DNA of 27,884 nt from a virus. The position numbers were made by a program, and so were the translations under genes. Under the pieces are notes generated by a model, which was not told the DNA's origin, did not search any database, and was given only the letters and a program-made list of their open reading frames with translations. Within the stretch, counting starts at the first letter, position 1, and the number at the start of each line of letters is the position of its first letter. The stretch is from the IMG/VR virus record IMGVR_UViG_3300031972_000354, positions 1 through 27,884 of that record; one strand, 5' to 3'. Of the stretch, positions 14,189 through 19,595 are shown one piece after another.

Positions 14189-14788
14189 TTATTTAGTTAT
14201 AGCTAAGAACTCAGGTTTAGGAATAGTATTAGTATTAATCTTTTCCTTACCCATTTCTGTATTAAGTACACCCCATACAGTAGTCAAAGACTGACCTGCG
14301 TTAAGTAAATTTTTACAATACTCTTTAGACATATCTAACATTTGTATTGCTTTACCTCTTGGGCCTCCATAATAATCACGTTCTGTTTCTTCATGACATA
14401 ACTTTTTAAGGAGTCTATCTAACTCATCAGGTTCTTTGATTAACGATCTCTCTATATCGTTTTTCCACTTTCTGATTTTTTTCCATTGATCAAGTTTATC
14501 TTCTAAAACATTGATTGCATTATCTAATTTACCTTTTTTCTCAAGTAAAATAGAATCCATTTCGTTTGCAAACTTTTTATGATCTTCATATAAAGTTCTA
14601 ACTTCATCGTGCATTTTAGTAATTTTAAGTTTATCTTTAAACGCCTCGAAGTTATCTTCTGCTTCTTTGTCAATGGTATCTTGCATTTCAGTTTTTAAAA
14701 CATTTTTTCTATCGTCATATTTTGTTTCAATGAAATGGTCTAGATAGTCTTTCTCATCTTGTCTTATAGGTGTTTTACTACTACTCAT
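14189..14788 (-). CDS. Long helical protein, unknown function (199 aa)
   Basis: The largest product of this operon. ATG 14788 has AAGGA eight bases upstream. The protein is highly charged and mostly helical or coiled coil up to about residue 135 (HKKFANEMDSILLEKKGKLDN is one stretch). A different C-terminal part with RDYYGGPRGKAIQMLDMSK follows. It has no membrane segment and no enzyme motif. It could be a scaffold-like or DNA-associated early protein; this is a guess. Confidence 0.6.
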   Translation of the reverse strand: MSSSKTPIRQDEKDYLDHFIETKYDDRKNVLKTEMQDTIDKEAEDNFEAFKDKLKITKMHDEVRTLYEDHKKFANEMDSILLEKKGKLDNAINVLEDKLDQWKKIRKWKNDIERSLIKEPDELDRLLKKLCHEETERDYYGGPRGKAIQMLDMSKEYCKNLLNAGQSLTTVWGVLNTEMGKEKINTNTIPKPEFLAITK

Positions 14789-15056
14789 TTACAGCTTTCC
14801 TTTCTTCAGTTGCTTTACTAATATCTTGTAATGTTTCTGCAGATTTTCTAGCGTCTCTGCTTTTATCTAAAGCATTGTTAGTTGCTATAATCACAGTAGC
14901 TATACAAGATGTTTGGTTGTATGGTGGCAACGCTTTAAACCTTGGATCTGATGACATCAGTTGAAAAGTTTGAAAGTATTGTTCTACAAACCATTTAGTT
15001 AGTGGCATTACTTTAGTAGCTACTCTTTCATTAATTGGTGCTTTTACTGTCTCCAT
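14781..15056 (-). CDS. Hypothetical protein (91 aa)
   Basis: The frame extends to 15137, but AAAGGAGG sits seven bases before ATG 15056, which is chosen. The product opens METVKAPINERVATKVM and has MSSDPRFKALPPYNQTS with a helical ATVIIATNNALDKSRDA stretch, resembling small helical proteins that accompany phage recombination genes. I cannot name a family. Confidence 0.58.
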   Translation of the reverse strand: METVKAPINERVATKVMPLTKWFVEQYFQTFQLMSSDPRFKALPPYNQTSCIATVIIATNNALDKSRDARKSAETLQDISKATEERKAVNE

Positions 15057-15204
15057 TGTTTTCCTCCTTTCTTTTAATTTCAATTGGTACTTCAATCTTT
15101 TCAGGCATATTAGCCTCAACAGATTTCCATGCACCAATACATATTCTTAATGGTAATGTAATAGTCTTAACTATTACTTCTCCTATTTTTTCTATACGCT
15201 TCAT
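15031..15204 (-). CDS. Very small protein (57 aa)
   Basis: AAAGGAGG lies a few bases before ATG 15204, one of the best ribosome sites in the window. The product begins MKRIEKIGEVIVKTITLP, with an amphipathic start and a Lys/Glu-rich end. It overlaps the gene upstream by 38 bases and the gene downstream by 26, both in other frames. Confidence 0.58.
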   Translation of the reverse strand: MKRIEKIGEVIVKTITLPLRICIGAWKSVEANMPEKIEVPIEIKRKEENNGDSKSTN

Positions 15205-15385
15205 GTTCCTCCTTTAGTTTGGTTAATCGTATGTATTTACTTTTTGTTTGATAATATTCATTATCAAATTCTTGACTTCCAGGAATTGGATCGACATCTT
15301 CGATGAGCCAATTCCAAGCTTTCCTGATGGCTAAACCACCAATAGTATAAGTAACAAATCTAACAACAGAAATAATTCCATTCAT
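15167..15385 (-). CDS. Small protein with hydrophobic N-terminus (72 aa)
   Basis: GAGAGGAG precedes ATG 15385, which overlaps the stop of the regulator gene by one base. Residues 1-22 are moderately hydrophobic (MNGIISVVRFVTYTIGGLAI) and could lie at the membrane. The remainder is charged and helical, ending RKNRRSNS. Not recognised. Confidence 0.57.
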   Translation of the reverse strand: MNGIISVVRFVTYTIGGLAIRKAWNWLIEDVDPIPGSQEFDNEYYQTKSKYIRLTKLKEEHEAYRKNRRSNS

Positions 15386-15810
15386 TAATCTCCTCTCATT
15401 TGGTTTAATAGTATTTTATATTTAGGATTAGTTTGTCTAGTTAAGTAGTTATGTTTACCTACATTATCTATCTTTTCCCAAGCTCTTGTTATCTGAGATA
15501 TACGTAGTGGGTATGGACTATCATCCTCAAAAGGATCTATAGTTTTCATCCACTCATCAAATATTGCTTCTGGTTTAGTAACAGCAAACAAATTTAAATC
15601 CCAACGTTTTTGGTTACATATATCTATTAGATGATCTCCAGGTAATCTGTTAATACATCTTTCATATTTTTGTATTTGTTGGAATGTTACTTCTATACAT
15701 TGTGCTATATTTTTTTGTGTATAACCATTCCACACTCTATGTAATGTCAATATTTTAGCAATATTAGCATTTATATCACCTTTGTGTGGTGTACGTTTAC
15801 ATTTACCCAT
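15385..15810 (-). CDS. XRE-type helix-turn-helix regulator
   Basis: From ATG 15810 (GGAGG five bases upstream) the protein has 141 residues. The Cro/C1-type HTH is clear: NIAKILTLHRVWNGYTQKN with IAQCIEVTFQQIQKYERCIN (about residues 16-54), where the Gln-Gln-x-Gln-Lys-Tyr-Glu stretch is typical of the recognition helix. The C-terminal 80 residues are not a known sensor or protease domain. Because it lies inside the early operon, it is a good candidate for the protein that controls the divergent region at 17.9 kb. The frame extends four codons further to 15822 without a better site. Confidence 0.82.
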   Translation of the reverse strand: MGKCKRTPHKGDINANIAKILTLHRVWNGYTQKNIAQCIEVTFQQIQKYERCINRLPGDHLIDICNQKRWDLNLFAVTKPEAIFDEWMKTIDPFEDDSPYPLRISQITRAWEKIDNVGKHNYLTRQTNPKYKILLNQMRGD

Positions 15811-16105
15811 TGTTACCTCCATATATTTTATTTAATACCAGCAGCTCACGCTTGTCGGAGCCTGATGGTATGGTTACTACTCTAATTGATAGTTTCTTAT
15901 CTCTATATATTTTAACTATCTGTATATATCCTCTCTTTGGATATAATATTGGCAGGTGGATTACTTTAAGAAAGTATTTTTTCCACCACAGTATGTTCTC
16001 TAGTCTTATTGAGCCTGTAAAGTCTTGGTTATACAGCAGCTTTACTGCTCTGCTTAGATTTATTGGATTTTCTCGAAACTTGTTTTCTAGTATTACTCTG
16101 AACAT
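15803..16105 (-). CDS. Basic hypothetical protein (100 aa)
   Basis: ATG 16105 has AGAGGT five bases upstream and is preferred over an ATG ten codons earlier. The product is basic and strand-rich, with LENILWWKKYFLKVIHLP and GYIQIVKIYRDKKLSIRVV. It has no membrane segment. It overlaps the start of the regulator gene by 8 bases. Not recognised. Confidence 0.55.
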   Translation of the reverse strand: MFRVILENKFRENPINLSRAVKLLYNQDFTGSIRLENILWWKKYFLKVIHLPILYPKRGYIQIVKIYRDKKLSIRVVTIPSGSDKRELLVLNKIYGGNNG

Positions 16106-16202
16106 AATTAACCTCTTTATTGTTAGTAAATCCACTTATCCATAGCATATGTTCTGCCCATGCTTTAGCTGTCCAATGTTTAGGTGTTTTAGTTTTTTTC
16201 AT
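16029..16202 (-). CDS. Very small basic protein (57 aa)
   Basis: AAAGGAG stands seven bases before ATG 16202, which also overlaps the upstream stop in ATGA. The first half (MKKTKTPKHWTAKAWAEHM) looks folded and Trp-rich; the second half is Ser/Lys/Arg-rich and overlaps the next gene by 77 bases. A nucleic-acid-binding role is possible. Confidence 0.57.
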   Translation of the reverse strand: MKKTKTPKHWTAKAWAEHMLWISGFTNNKEVNYVQSNTRKQVSRKSNKSKQSSKAAV

Positions 16203-16372
16203 TTACACTCCTTTGCAAATTTATTTCTATCTTTTTCTAAAGCGAAATAAGTCATATTTTCATGTCTTAAAGTATGATTAATTCTATTTAATAAAGTTTG
16301 AAGTCTTATTCTTTTTTTTCTTTGCATTTCATTATCCCATATCCATATGGTACAATCTACTTTATCAGTCAT
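16199..16372 (-). CDS. Very small protein (57 aa)
   Basis: GAGGAA precedes ATG 16372, and both ends overlap neighbours as ATGA. The product begins MTDKVDCTIWIWDNE and continues with a basic helix (MQRKKRIRLQTLLNRIN). Two cysteines lie near the ends. Not recognised. Confidence 0.57.
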   Translation of the reverse strand: MTDKVDCTIWIWDNEMQRKKRIRLQTLLNRINHTLRHENMTYFALEKDRNKFAKECK

Positions 16373-16611
16373 GCTTTCCTCACTCTCATTACTCTATATT
16401 TGCTATCCCAATAGGCATCTTCTTTGCCCATCATTTGCATAGCAAACTTTTTTTCTACATTTCTGTGATTACGCCAGTAACCATCTGTTTGGTCTACTTC
16501 ATCAGGTGTCATAACTATTCTTTTAGTTCTAACGAATCTACCTGTCTGGGTGTTGTAATCTTCGTGTCTATTAACATAATCAACTTTATATACTATTAAG
16601 TTTCTAGTCAT
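16369..16611 (-). CDS. Basic hypothetical protein (80 aa)
   Basis: AAAGGAGG stands four bases before ATG 16611; the frame extends 23 codons upstream, but those codons overlap the previous gene. The product is rich in Arg and Lys, with NTQTGRFVRTKRIVMTPDEVD and ending in YWDSKYRVMRVRKA. It could contact nucleic acid. No motif is known to me. Confidence 0.58.
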   Translation of the reverse strand: MTRNLIVYKVDYVNRHEDYNTQTGRFVRTKRIVMTPDEVDQTDGYWRNHRNVEKKFAMQMMGKEDAYWDSKYRVMRVRKA

Positions 16612-16825
16612 TGTCCTCCTTTGGTATGGGTATATCGCCCAATTTTTGAGCCATAAGCATAATTGATGCTTTACACTCACTAGCTGTTAATAAATCAAAC
16701 GCAGCCATTCTATATAGTAATGAGCACTCTCGTTTATCAAAGTCGTATTCTATACTATCCATTAGCTTTACTCTAAGGTTATCAACCTCTGATGGTGTAG
16801 CATTTACTATTTGTGATATATTCAT
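16604..16825 (-). CDS. Small helical protein (73 aa)
   Basis: AAGGAA stands a few bases before ATG 16825, which forms ATGA with the upstream zinc-ribbon gene. The product begins MNISQIVNATPSEVDNLRVK, is helical and has a hydrophobic core (YRMAAFDLLTASECKASI) and an acidic tail. Not recognised. Confidence 0.57.
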   Translation of the reverse strand: MNISQIVNATPSEVDNLRVKLMDSIEYDFDKRECSLLYRMAAFDLLTASECKASIMLMAQKLGDIPIPKEDND

Positions 16826-16986
16826 ATAGTTTCCTTATTTTGACATTTGTTACAAATAAAACCATACATACCTGGTACACCATGCTCTTGTTTACACTCA
16901 TGGCACAATACTATGGGTATATATTTACTATATACATCACTCCAGGCACATATTTTATTGTCAATTAATTTTAATTCATTAAACAT
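16822..16986 (-). CDS. Zinc-ribbon microprotein (54 aa)
   Basis: AAAGGA lies four bases before ATG 16986. Two Cys pairs, CHEC (residues 28-31) and CNKC (45-48), 13 residues apart, form a compact zinc ribbon in a protein of only 54 residues. Such proteins often bind host RNA polymerase or nucleic acid, but nothing here proves it. The stop overlaps the next ATG as ATGA. Confidence 0.65.
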   Translation of the reverse strand: MFNELKLIDNKICAWSDVYSKYIPIVLCHECKQEHGVPGMYGFICNKCQNKETI

Positions 16987-17016
16987 AATATCCTTTCAGT
17001 TAATATATATTTATAA

Positions 17017-17048
17017 GGTAATCCCCCTTACTAGAAGGGGGGTGTACC
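17017..17048. other. G/C-rich stem-loop between early genes
   Basis: GGTA (17017-17020) pairs with TACC (17045-17048), and CCCCCTT (17023-17029) with AAGGGGG (17035-17041), around a 5-base loop, giving 11 pairs with a small internal loop. It stands out in AT-rich DNA. There is no T-run on either side, so it looks like an attenuator, processing site or mRNA stabiliser rather than a simple terminator. It follows the stop at 17056 and precedes the zinc-ribbon gene. Confidence 0.55.
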
Positions 17049-17055
17049 CAATTAT

Positions 17056-17241
17056 CTACTTTTTAGCTAAGATTTCATTCATCTTGCTATCTAAAGTTTC
17101 AATCTTGTTATGTAAACTTTTAACAAGATCATACTGTGCTTTAGGCATATACTTGTGAGGATTAGCCTTAACGTAAGCTATTCTGTCCTCAACTGATTTA
17201 GATTCAGTATATGGTATAAACGATTGTTGTTCAGTTGTCAT
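17056..17241 (-). CDS. Small hypothetical protein (61 aa)
   Basis: AGGAG stands six bases before ATG 17241. The protein opens MTTEQQSFIPYTESKSVED, then a helix with ANPHKYMPKAQYDLVKSLHN and a Lys-rich coiled end. It has no membrane segment. Not recognised. Confidence 0.6.
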   Translation of the reverse strand: MTTEQQSFIPYTESKSVEDRIAYVKANPHKYMPKAQYDLVKSLHNKIETLDSKMNEILAKK

Positions 17242-17250
17242 AATTAACTC

Positions 17251-17439
17251 CTATTGTTGACAATTATTATTATTACTTGTTGTAATAATAATTGGTTTAT
17301 TTAATATTCTATTCATTTCTTTATCTCTCTCTATTAGAACAGAATTTTCTGGAAAAGGGAACTCATACTGAATAAGCTTATAATTACTATGTTTCTCAGT
17401 ATCTCCCTCTATTCTTTGCATAACTTCGTATGTTATCAT
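17251..17439 (-). CDS. Small hypothetical protein (62 aa)
   Basis: GAGGAG lies two bases before ATG 17439, with a further coupling to the upstream stop (ATGA). The product begins MITYEVMQRIEGDTEKHSN and ends in a run of Ser and Asn. It is soluble and looks like a short alpha/beta protein. Not recognised. Confidence 0.57.
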   Translation of the reverse strand: MITYEVMQRIEGDTEKHSNYKLIQYEFPFPENSVLIERDKEMNRILNKPIIITTSNNNNCQQ

Positions 17440-17606
17440 ATCTCCTCATTTGTTCGTGGTAAGGCTCTTAGTAAACAAACCATACCTGTTATTGTTAATA
17501 ATAAGCCAGTCCAAAAGTCTAGATGTATCATTAAGATTACACCTAGAAAGGACATAACAAAGCTACTTAGTATAGCCAGTAGTCCTATCCATATGTGAAA
17601 TGTCAT
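17436..17606 (-). CDS. Tiny membrane protein with two segments (56 aa)
   Basis: The second gene of the leftward operon. Residues 4-27 (HIWIGLLAILSSFVMSFLG) and 29-47 (LDFWTGLLLTITGMVCL) are two hydrophobic segments joined by a short turn, and the tail is charged (RALPRTNEEI). The stop overlaps the next ATG as ATGA. Its early position suggests a host-membrane target, such as exclusion of other phages; that is inference. The ribosome site is weak. Confidence 0.65.
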   Translation of the reverse strand: MTFHIWIGLLAILSSFVMSFLGVILMIHLDFWTGLLLTITGMVCLLRALPRTNEEI

Positions 17607-17607
17607 A

Positions 17608-17730
17608 TTATTTCTGGGCTAGTTTAAAAGTATTGTATAGATTGTATGCTACTACACCACTTATTAACTGACCAATTATCATTATAGCTAACCATATACA
17701 TAGTAAGCTTATCATTATAGTACTTAACAT
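17608..17730 (-). CDS. Tiny one-pass membrane protein (40 aa), first gene of leftward operon
   Basis: AGGAG lies eight bases before ATG 17730, and the frame ends one base before the next gene. The product is a single long hydrophobic stretch (MLSTIMISLLCIWLAIMIIG, then QLISGVV) with a short polar end (NLYNTFKLAQK). Being first after the control region, it should be among the earliest phage proteins made. Function unknown. Confidence 0.65.
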   Translation of the reverse strand: MLSTIMISLLCIWLAIMIIGQLISGVVAYNLYNTFKLAQK

Positions 17731-17905
17731 ATCTTATCTCCTATTGGTTAAGCTATACACACACACATTAATATGTCTGGATATAGCACTTATTTATGTT
17801 GCTATTAATATTACTAACAATCAGGTTATTCAGTAATATCAACAGGTTAAATCATTATCGGTAATCAACTAATCAATCGACAAGCGAGAGTTAGTCAACT
17901 ACCAA

Positions 17906-17934
17906 TATATAATAACAACTTATAACGCTGTCAC
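17906..17934 (-). promoter_or_regulatory. Leftward sigma-70-like promoter candidate
   Basis: On the minus strand GTGACA (17934-17929) is separated by 17 bases from TATATA (17911-17906). Transcription would start near 17899 and give a leader of about 170 bases before ATG 17730. The -35 element lies inside the left arm and loop of the inverted repeat at 17922-17950, where a bound repressor would block it. Confidence 0.4.
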
Positions 17935-17950
17935 TTGCGACAGCGATTAT
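17922..17950. repeat. Inverted repeat, operator- or origin-like
   Basis: CGCTGTC (17926-17932) and GACAGCG (17939-17945) are perfect complements around ACTTGC. Pairing continues with ATAA (17922-17925) against TTAT (17947-17950), leaving one bulged A, 11 pairs in all. It overlaps the leftward -35 and lies just before the rightward TTGACA. That fits an operator for a dimeric repressor such as the XRE-type protein at 15385-15810, though an origin hairpin is an alternative. Confidence 0.6.
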
Positions 17951-17953
17951 CAG

Positions 17954-17982
17954 TTGACACAACAGAACTAAATTAATAACAG
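17954..17982 (+). promoter_or_regulatory. Rightward promoter candidate
   Basis: A perfect TTGACA (17954-17959) is followed after 17 bases by TAACAG (17977-17982), a weak -10. It would serve the rightward structural operon with a leader of about 130 bases. The poor -10 suggests that an activator is needed or that the match is chance. Confidence 0.3.
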
Positions 17983-17997
17983 CGAGCAACAGCGAGC
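17978..17997 (+). repeat. Perfect 10-bp tandem repeat
   Basis: aacagcgagc occurs twice head to tail (17978-17987 and 17988-17997). The shared word AGCGA also occurs at 17883 and 17942, in and near the inverted repeat. Two copies one helical turn apart could be protein-binding sites, such as iterons or activator sites. Confidence 0.7.
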
Positions 17998-18048
17998 TGA
18001 GAACATAACAACAATAAGAAAAACCAGGGGTTTTACAATCACCCCTTC

Positions 18049-18075
18049 GTCATGATAGTCGTAGAACTATCTGAC
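18049..18075 (+). promoter_or_regulatory. Leader hairpin of the rightward operon with competing C/G-rich partners
   Basis: GTCA-t-GATAGT (18049-18059) pairs with ACTATC-TGAC (18066-18075) around CGTAGA: ten pairs with one bulge. It is flanked by AGGGG (18026-18030), CCCC (18042-18045), a run of six G (18080-18085) and AAGGGG (18108-18113, next to the ribosome site). The single C-run can pair with any of the three G-runs, a design seen in attenuators and translation-control leaders. No T-run follows directly after the hairpin. Confidence 0.45.
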
Positions 18076-18121
18076 AATAGGGGGGTTTTGTACAGCACCA
18101 TAACAAGAAGGGGCTATCATT

Positions 18122-18385
18122 ATGATACCAGCAGTAGCAGCAGGGACTATGGGATTAAGAATCCTTAAGACCCTATACAAAGGCAAAAAAAAGATAGGTG
18201 CAGCGTCTAAAATGGCAGCTGACAAAGCAGGAAAAGCAGGATTCACAGGTACTAGCAAAGCTATTACAGGTGCATCTAAGAAAATACACTCAGGATCAAG
18301 ACAAGTAGGCAAATTCGTTAAGAAAAACCCTAAAACGTCATCATTTGCAGGTGGTGTAGCGACTATATCCTTCCTTGACGATTAA
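18122..18385 (+). CDS. Small basic Ala/Lys-rich protein (87 aa), first of the basic-protein cassette
   Basis: A GAAGGGG site eight bases upstream selects ATG 18122. The product has a hydrophobic start (MIPAVAAGTMGLRILKTLY), then a long Lys/Ala/Gly-rich body (KAGFTGTSKAITGASKKIHSG) and a mildly hydrophobic end. It resembles small virion-associated or membrane-active phage proteins. It leads the structural operon, so it is likely made late. Function unknown. Confidence 0.65.
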   Translation: MIPAVAAGTMGLRILKTLYKGKKKIGAASKMAADKAGKAGFTGTSKAITGASKKIHSGSRQVGKFVKKNPKTSSFAGGVATISFLDD

Positions 18386-18387
18386 TA

Positions 18388-18522
18388 ATGGCTAAGCAAA
18401 AGTTTACCCATTTCGTACCTAGGGAAAAACCTAAGAAAAGACGTGGAATCCACAAAAAATCGAAATCGAAATCGGAAAAACTACAGCAAAAGCTAACAAG
18501 ATACAAAGGACAAGGCAGATGA
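18388..18522 (+). CDS. Tiny basic protein, FVPR-KPKKRRG type (44 aa)
   Basis: The product reads MAKQKFTHFVPREKPKKRRG, then a Lys/Ser-rich middle and ends with RYKGQGR. I recognise this as a tiny protein type that recurs in marine phage genomes beside the terminase genes, always without a known role. About 40% of residues are Lys or Arg, so DNA or RNA binding, perhaps in the virion, is a fair guess. Its stop overlaps the next ATG as ATGA. Confidence 0.75.
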   Translation: MAKQKFTHFVPREKPKKRRGIHKKSKSKSEKLQQKLTRYKGQGR

Positions 18523-18665
18523 AAAGTAATTATCTAAAACTACCCATATTTAAAATTGACATTAAGAAGCAATTAGATAAAAGAAAGCAGTTTAGTAAAG
18601 ACTTGAAATCTAAAAAATTTCGAAAGTCGAATAAAATAATAGAATACACTAAAAGGTTTATATAA
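18519..18665 (+). CDS. Tiny basic protein (48 aa)
   Basis: Starts in an ATGA overlap and reads MKSNYLKLPIFKIDIKKQL, then a strongly Lys/Arg-rich remainder. It fills the gap to the next gene, whose ATG follows two bases later. No family known to me. Confidence 0.58.
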   Translation: MKSNYLKLPIFKIDIKKQLDKRKQFSKDLKSKKFRKSNKIIEYTKRFI

Positions 18666-18667
18666 TT

Positions 18668-18814
18668 ATGGCTAAAAAAGGATTATACGCTAACATTCAC
18701 GCAAAGCGAAAGAGAATTAAGGCAGGATCAAAAGAAAAAATGCGAAAAAGAGGTGCCAAAGGTGCACCAACTGCATCTAACTTTAGGAGAGCAGCTAAGA
18801 CTGCTAAGAAATAA
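18668..18814 (+). CDS. Tiny basic protein, KGLYANIHAKRKRI type (48 aa)
   Basis: The start MAKKGLYANIHAKRKRIKAG, then SKEKMRKRGAKGAPTASNF, is a sequence type found in very many phages and phage-like genomes, where it is an uncharacterised protein of 40-50 residues. No catalytic residues are evident. It lies upstream of terminase and its stop overlaps the next ATG (TAATG). Confidence 0.85.
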   Translation: MAKKGLYANIHAKRKRIKAGSKEKMRKRGAKGAPTASNFRRAAKTAKK

Positions 18815-19065
18815 TGGCAAAGACAGCAGCATGGCAGCGTAAAGAAGGCAAGAACCCAAAGGGGGGTTTGAATGCTAAAGGTCGTGCTAGTTATAAGAGA
18901 CAAACTGGGGGAACATTAAAAGCTCCTAGTAAAAAAGTAGGAAACAAACGTAGAGCTAGTTTCTGTGCTAGAATGAAAGGCATGAAACGTAAGCTAACTT
19001 CTGCTAAAACAGCGAGAGATCCTAATAGCAGAATAAATAAATCACTAAGAGCATGGAATTGTTAA
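18814..19065 (+). CDS. Small basic protein of the KNPKGGLNAKGR type (DUF6321-like)
   Basis: Its ordered motifs are AAWQRKEGKNPKGGLNAKGR (about 5-24), TGGTLKAPSKK (about 32-42), RRASFCARMKGMK (about 46-58) and a C-terminal NSRINKSLRAW. I associate this protein with the DUF6321 group, spread across tailed phages and always tiny and basic. The role is unknown; the wide conservation points to a structural or packaging function. The DUF number is from memory. Confidence 0.82.
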   Translation: MAKTAAWQRKEGKNPKGGLNAKGRASYKRQTGGTLKAPSKKVGNKRRASFCARMKGMKRKLTSAKTARDPNSRINKSLRAWNC

Positions 19066-19068
19066 CAT

Positions 19069-19197
19069 TTGAATAGAAAAACTTCTTTTATATTTAGACT
19101 TAAATGTATTATAAAAAAATGTAGAGAATGTGGATTATTTGATATAGCAATTAAACTTAAAAAAAAATATGACAAAAAGATTAGAAAAATTAGCTGA
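19069..19197 (+). CDS. Possible tiny basic protein with TTG start (42 aa)
   Basis: Between two genes an open frame begins with TTG and encodes a Lys/Arg-rich peptide containing KCIIKKCRECGLFD, whose three closely spaced cysteines suggest a metal site. There is no good ribosome site and it overlaps the next gene by 29 bases. Composition matches its neighbours, but the start codon and length leave it uncertain. Confidence 0.3.
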   Translation: MNRKTSFIFRLKCIIKKCRECGLFDIAIKLKKKYDKKIRKIS

Positions 19198-19420
19198 TGA
19201 AATGATGAGGTTGACTCCAGAAGAAGGAGAACAACTAGCATTAATCATTAAAGCAAAGGTTATGCCAGAGATGGCTAAGCAACAACAGCAACAGGGTTTG
19301 TTACAGCAGCAAAATCCTCAAGCTCAACAGCAAATGGCTATGATGGGTAAAAGACCACAACAAGGTCAAGTACCTATGCCTAATGCAAGACAAGCTGCAC
19401 AACAAGGATTATTAAAATGA
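19169..19420 (+). CDS. Gln/Met-rich small protein (83 aa)
   Basis: Residues 1-33 form a charged amphipathic helix (MTKRLEKLADEMMRLTPEEG). The rest is very rich in Gln, Met and Pro (QQQQQGLLQQQNPQAQQQM), a disordered low-complexity tail. Such Q-rich small proteins recur just upstream of terminase in marine phages. It ends in an ATGA overlap. Function unknown. Confidence 0.7.
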   Translation: MTKRLEKLADEMMRLTPEEGEQLALIIKAKVMPEMAKQQQQQGLLQQQNPQAQQQMAMMGKRPQQGQVPMPNARQAAQQGLLK

Positions 19421-19590
19421 AAACACCCAAGCTAAGAGAAAGTTTAAGACGTAAAGTTTTTGGAACTGGTAATAAAAGATTAAAAACAATGAGAAAATTC
19501 TTAGGCCCAAAAGCATTAGGTGTTGGAGTTTTAGCATACGCAGGTAGTGTTGTTTATAAAAAGAAAAAAGAAAAACAAAATAAAGGATAA
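19417..19590 (+). CDS. Tiny basic protein with central hydrophobic segment (57 aa)
   Basis: ATGA coupling defines the start. The protein is basic at both ends (MKTPKLRESLRRK and KKKKEKQNKG) around a moderately hydrophobic centre (PKALGVGVLAYAGSVV). That layout suits a peptide that touches the membrane or packs inside the particle. Not recognised. Confidence 0.62.
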   Translation: MKTPKLRESLRRKVFGTGNKRLKTMRKFLGPKALGVGVLAYAGSVVYKKKKEKQNKG

Positions 19591-19595
19591 TTATT

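Larger units (their letters stand above)
17731..18121. promoter_or_regulatory. Divergent control region (391 bp) between leftward early and rightward late genes
   Basis: No gene fits here. The stretch separates the leftward operon start (17730) from the rightward operon start (18122). It holds, from left to right: an AT-rich part with repeated TCAACTA-like words (near 17866 and 17895), a leftward promoter candidate, a bulged inverted repeat, a rightward TTGACA, a 10-base tandem repeat and a structured leader. GTCAACT (17894-17900) and AGTTGAC (17952-17958) form an outer inverted pair around the inner one. A replication origin is also possible, because divergent, repeat-rich gaps often serve as origins in phages. 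Confidence 0.65.

Noticed and set aside
15786-16145. Plus-strand open frame (119 codons)
   Set aside because: Antisense to three leftward genes that each have a Shine-Dalgarno site. The predicted product is an artificial-looking Ser/Phe/Ile-rich chain.
16847-17158. Plus-strand open frame (103 codons)
   Set aside because: It opposes the zinc-ribbon microprotein gene and runs through a G/C-rich hairpin. The minus-strand gene has paired cysteines, a ribosome site and an ATGA junction.
17389-17598. Plus-strand open frame (69 codons)
   Set aside because: Antisense to the two-pass membrane protein gene and the gene after it. The opposite strand has ATGA coupling and a sensible topology.
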